7,742 nucleotides of DNA from Synergistaceae bacterium (GTDB lineage: Bacteria; Synergistota; Synergistia; Synergistales; Synergistaceae). A model generated the notes under the pieces. That model saw only the letters and a list, made by a program, of their open reading frames with translations, was not told the DNA's origin and did no database searches. Below are positions 7,671 to 7,742 of this stretch, one piece after another. The translations under genes and the position numbers were made by a program. Location of the stretch: contig JAAZCN010000376.1 in NCBI GenBank assembly GCA_012513245.1, forward strand, positions 1-7,742, in the 5' to 3' direction. The first letter of the stretch is position 1. Each line of letters begins with the position of its first letter.

Positions 7671-7683
7671 AATTGTAAGTGCA

Positions 7684-7701
7684 GCCGGATAAACATCCGG
7701 C
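7684..7701. other. Small hairpin near the right edge
   Basis: GCCGGAT (7684-7690) and ATCCGGC (7695-7701) form a perfect 7-bp stem with an AAAC loop. No T-run follows on either strand, so it is a weak terminator candidate for a gene beyond the edge. It may instead be part of a leader on the plus strand. Confidence 0.4.
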
Positions 7702-7742
7702 GGGAGTCAATGGGAAATCTATAGCAAATCAGTTGGGAGTCA

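Larger units (their letters stand above)
7576..7742 (-). promoter_or_regulatory. Leader and promoter region of the nuoE-first operon, with direct repeats
   Basis: No gene is supported in these 167 nt. On the minus strand TTGACT (7654-7649) is a good -35, but the -10 is unclear: TAATCT lies at 16 nt spacing, and better AT-rich hexamers (TAATAT, TATATA) lie too far downstream. The 10-mer ATATTAAGAT occurs exactly at 7621-7630 and 7661-7670, one copy on either side of the TTGACT. This is the expected place for a regulator of the operon. Farther out is a 7-bp hairpin at 7684-7701. Confidence 0.4.

Overview
The window looks like chromosomal DNA of a strictly anaerobic, fermentative bacterium. The AOR-type tungsten enzyme, the NADH-dehydrogenase-like trio and the many ferredoxin-type clusters point that way. 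My best guess is Synergistota or a deep Firmicutes-like lineage, from general resemblance only; taxonomy cannot be settled without a search. Nothing suggests recent transfer: there are no IS elements, tRNAs, integrases or CRISPR repeats.

Layout. The left end holds the first 55 codons of uvrC on the minus strand, divergent from cysS on the plus strand. cysS ends at a strong hairpin that also closes the convergent minus-strand cluster. Everything from about 1760 to 7575 is on the minus strand and reads right to left: nuoE-like, nuoF-like, nuoG/hoxU-like, then a gap of about 185 nt full of hairpins, then a four-cluster ferredoxin, an aldehyde:ferredoxin oxidoreductase (AOR) and a moaD-like gene. 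Several junctions are tightly coupled: nuoE/nuoF share ATGA, nuoF/nuoG-like overlap by 11 nt, and ferredoxin/AOR are 1 nt apart.

How the genes fit together. The ferredoxin-AOR-MoaD half resembles the core of bacterial AOR operons (AorA, AorB and AorD of aromatic degraders). The usual flavoprotein partner AorC is absent. In its place is a HydB/HydC-like NADH module: a thioredoxin-fold [2Fe-2S] subunit, a flavoprotein with its own N-terminal [2Fe-2S] domain, and a NuoG-like electron-wiring subunit. By cysteine motifs the complex would carry one tungstopterin, one FMN, three [2Fe-2S] and eight [4Fe-4S] clusters. The likely role is oxidation of aldehydes, for example from amino-acid fermentation, to acids with electrons passed to NAD+ and probably ferredoxin. 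This recalls the recently described bifurcating tungsten oxidoreductases of the Bfu (HydBC-like) family. The assignment is inferred from gene order and motifs.

Non-coding stretches. The notable ones are the hairpin-rich gap between the two halves of the cluster (4448-4632), a stem-loop between AOR and moaD, and the leader upstream of nuoE (7576-7742), which has an exact 10-bp direct repeat spaced 40 bp apart. The right edge carries a short string reminiscent of a riboswitch core but is cut off by the window.
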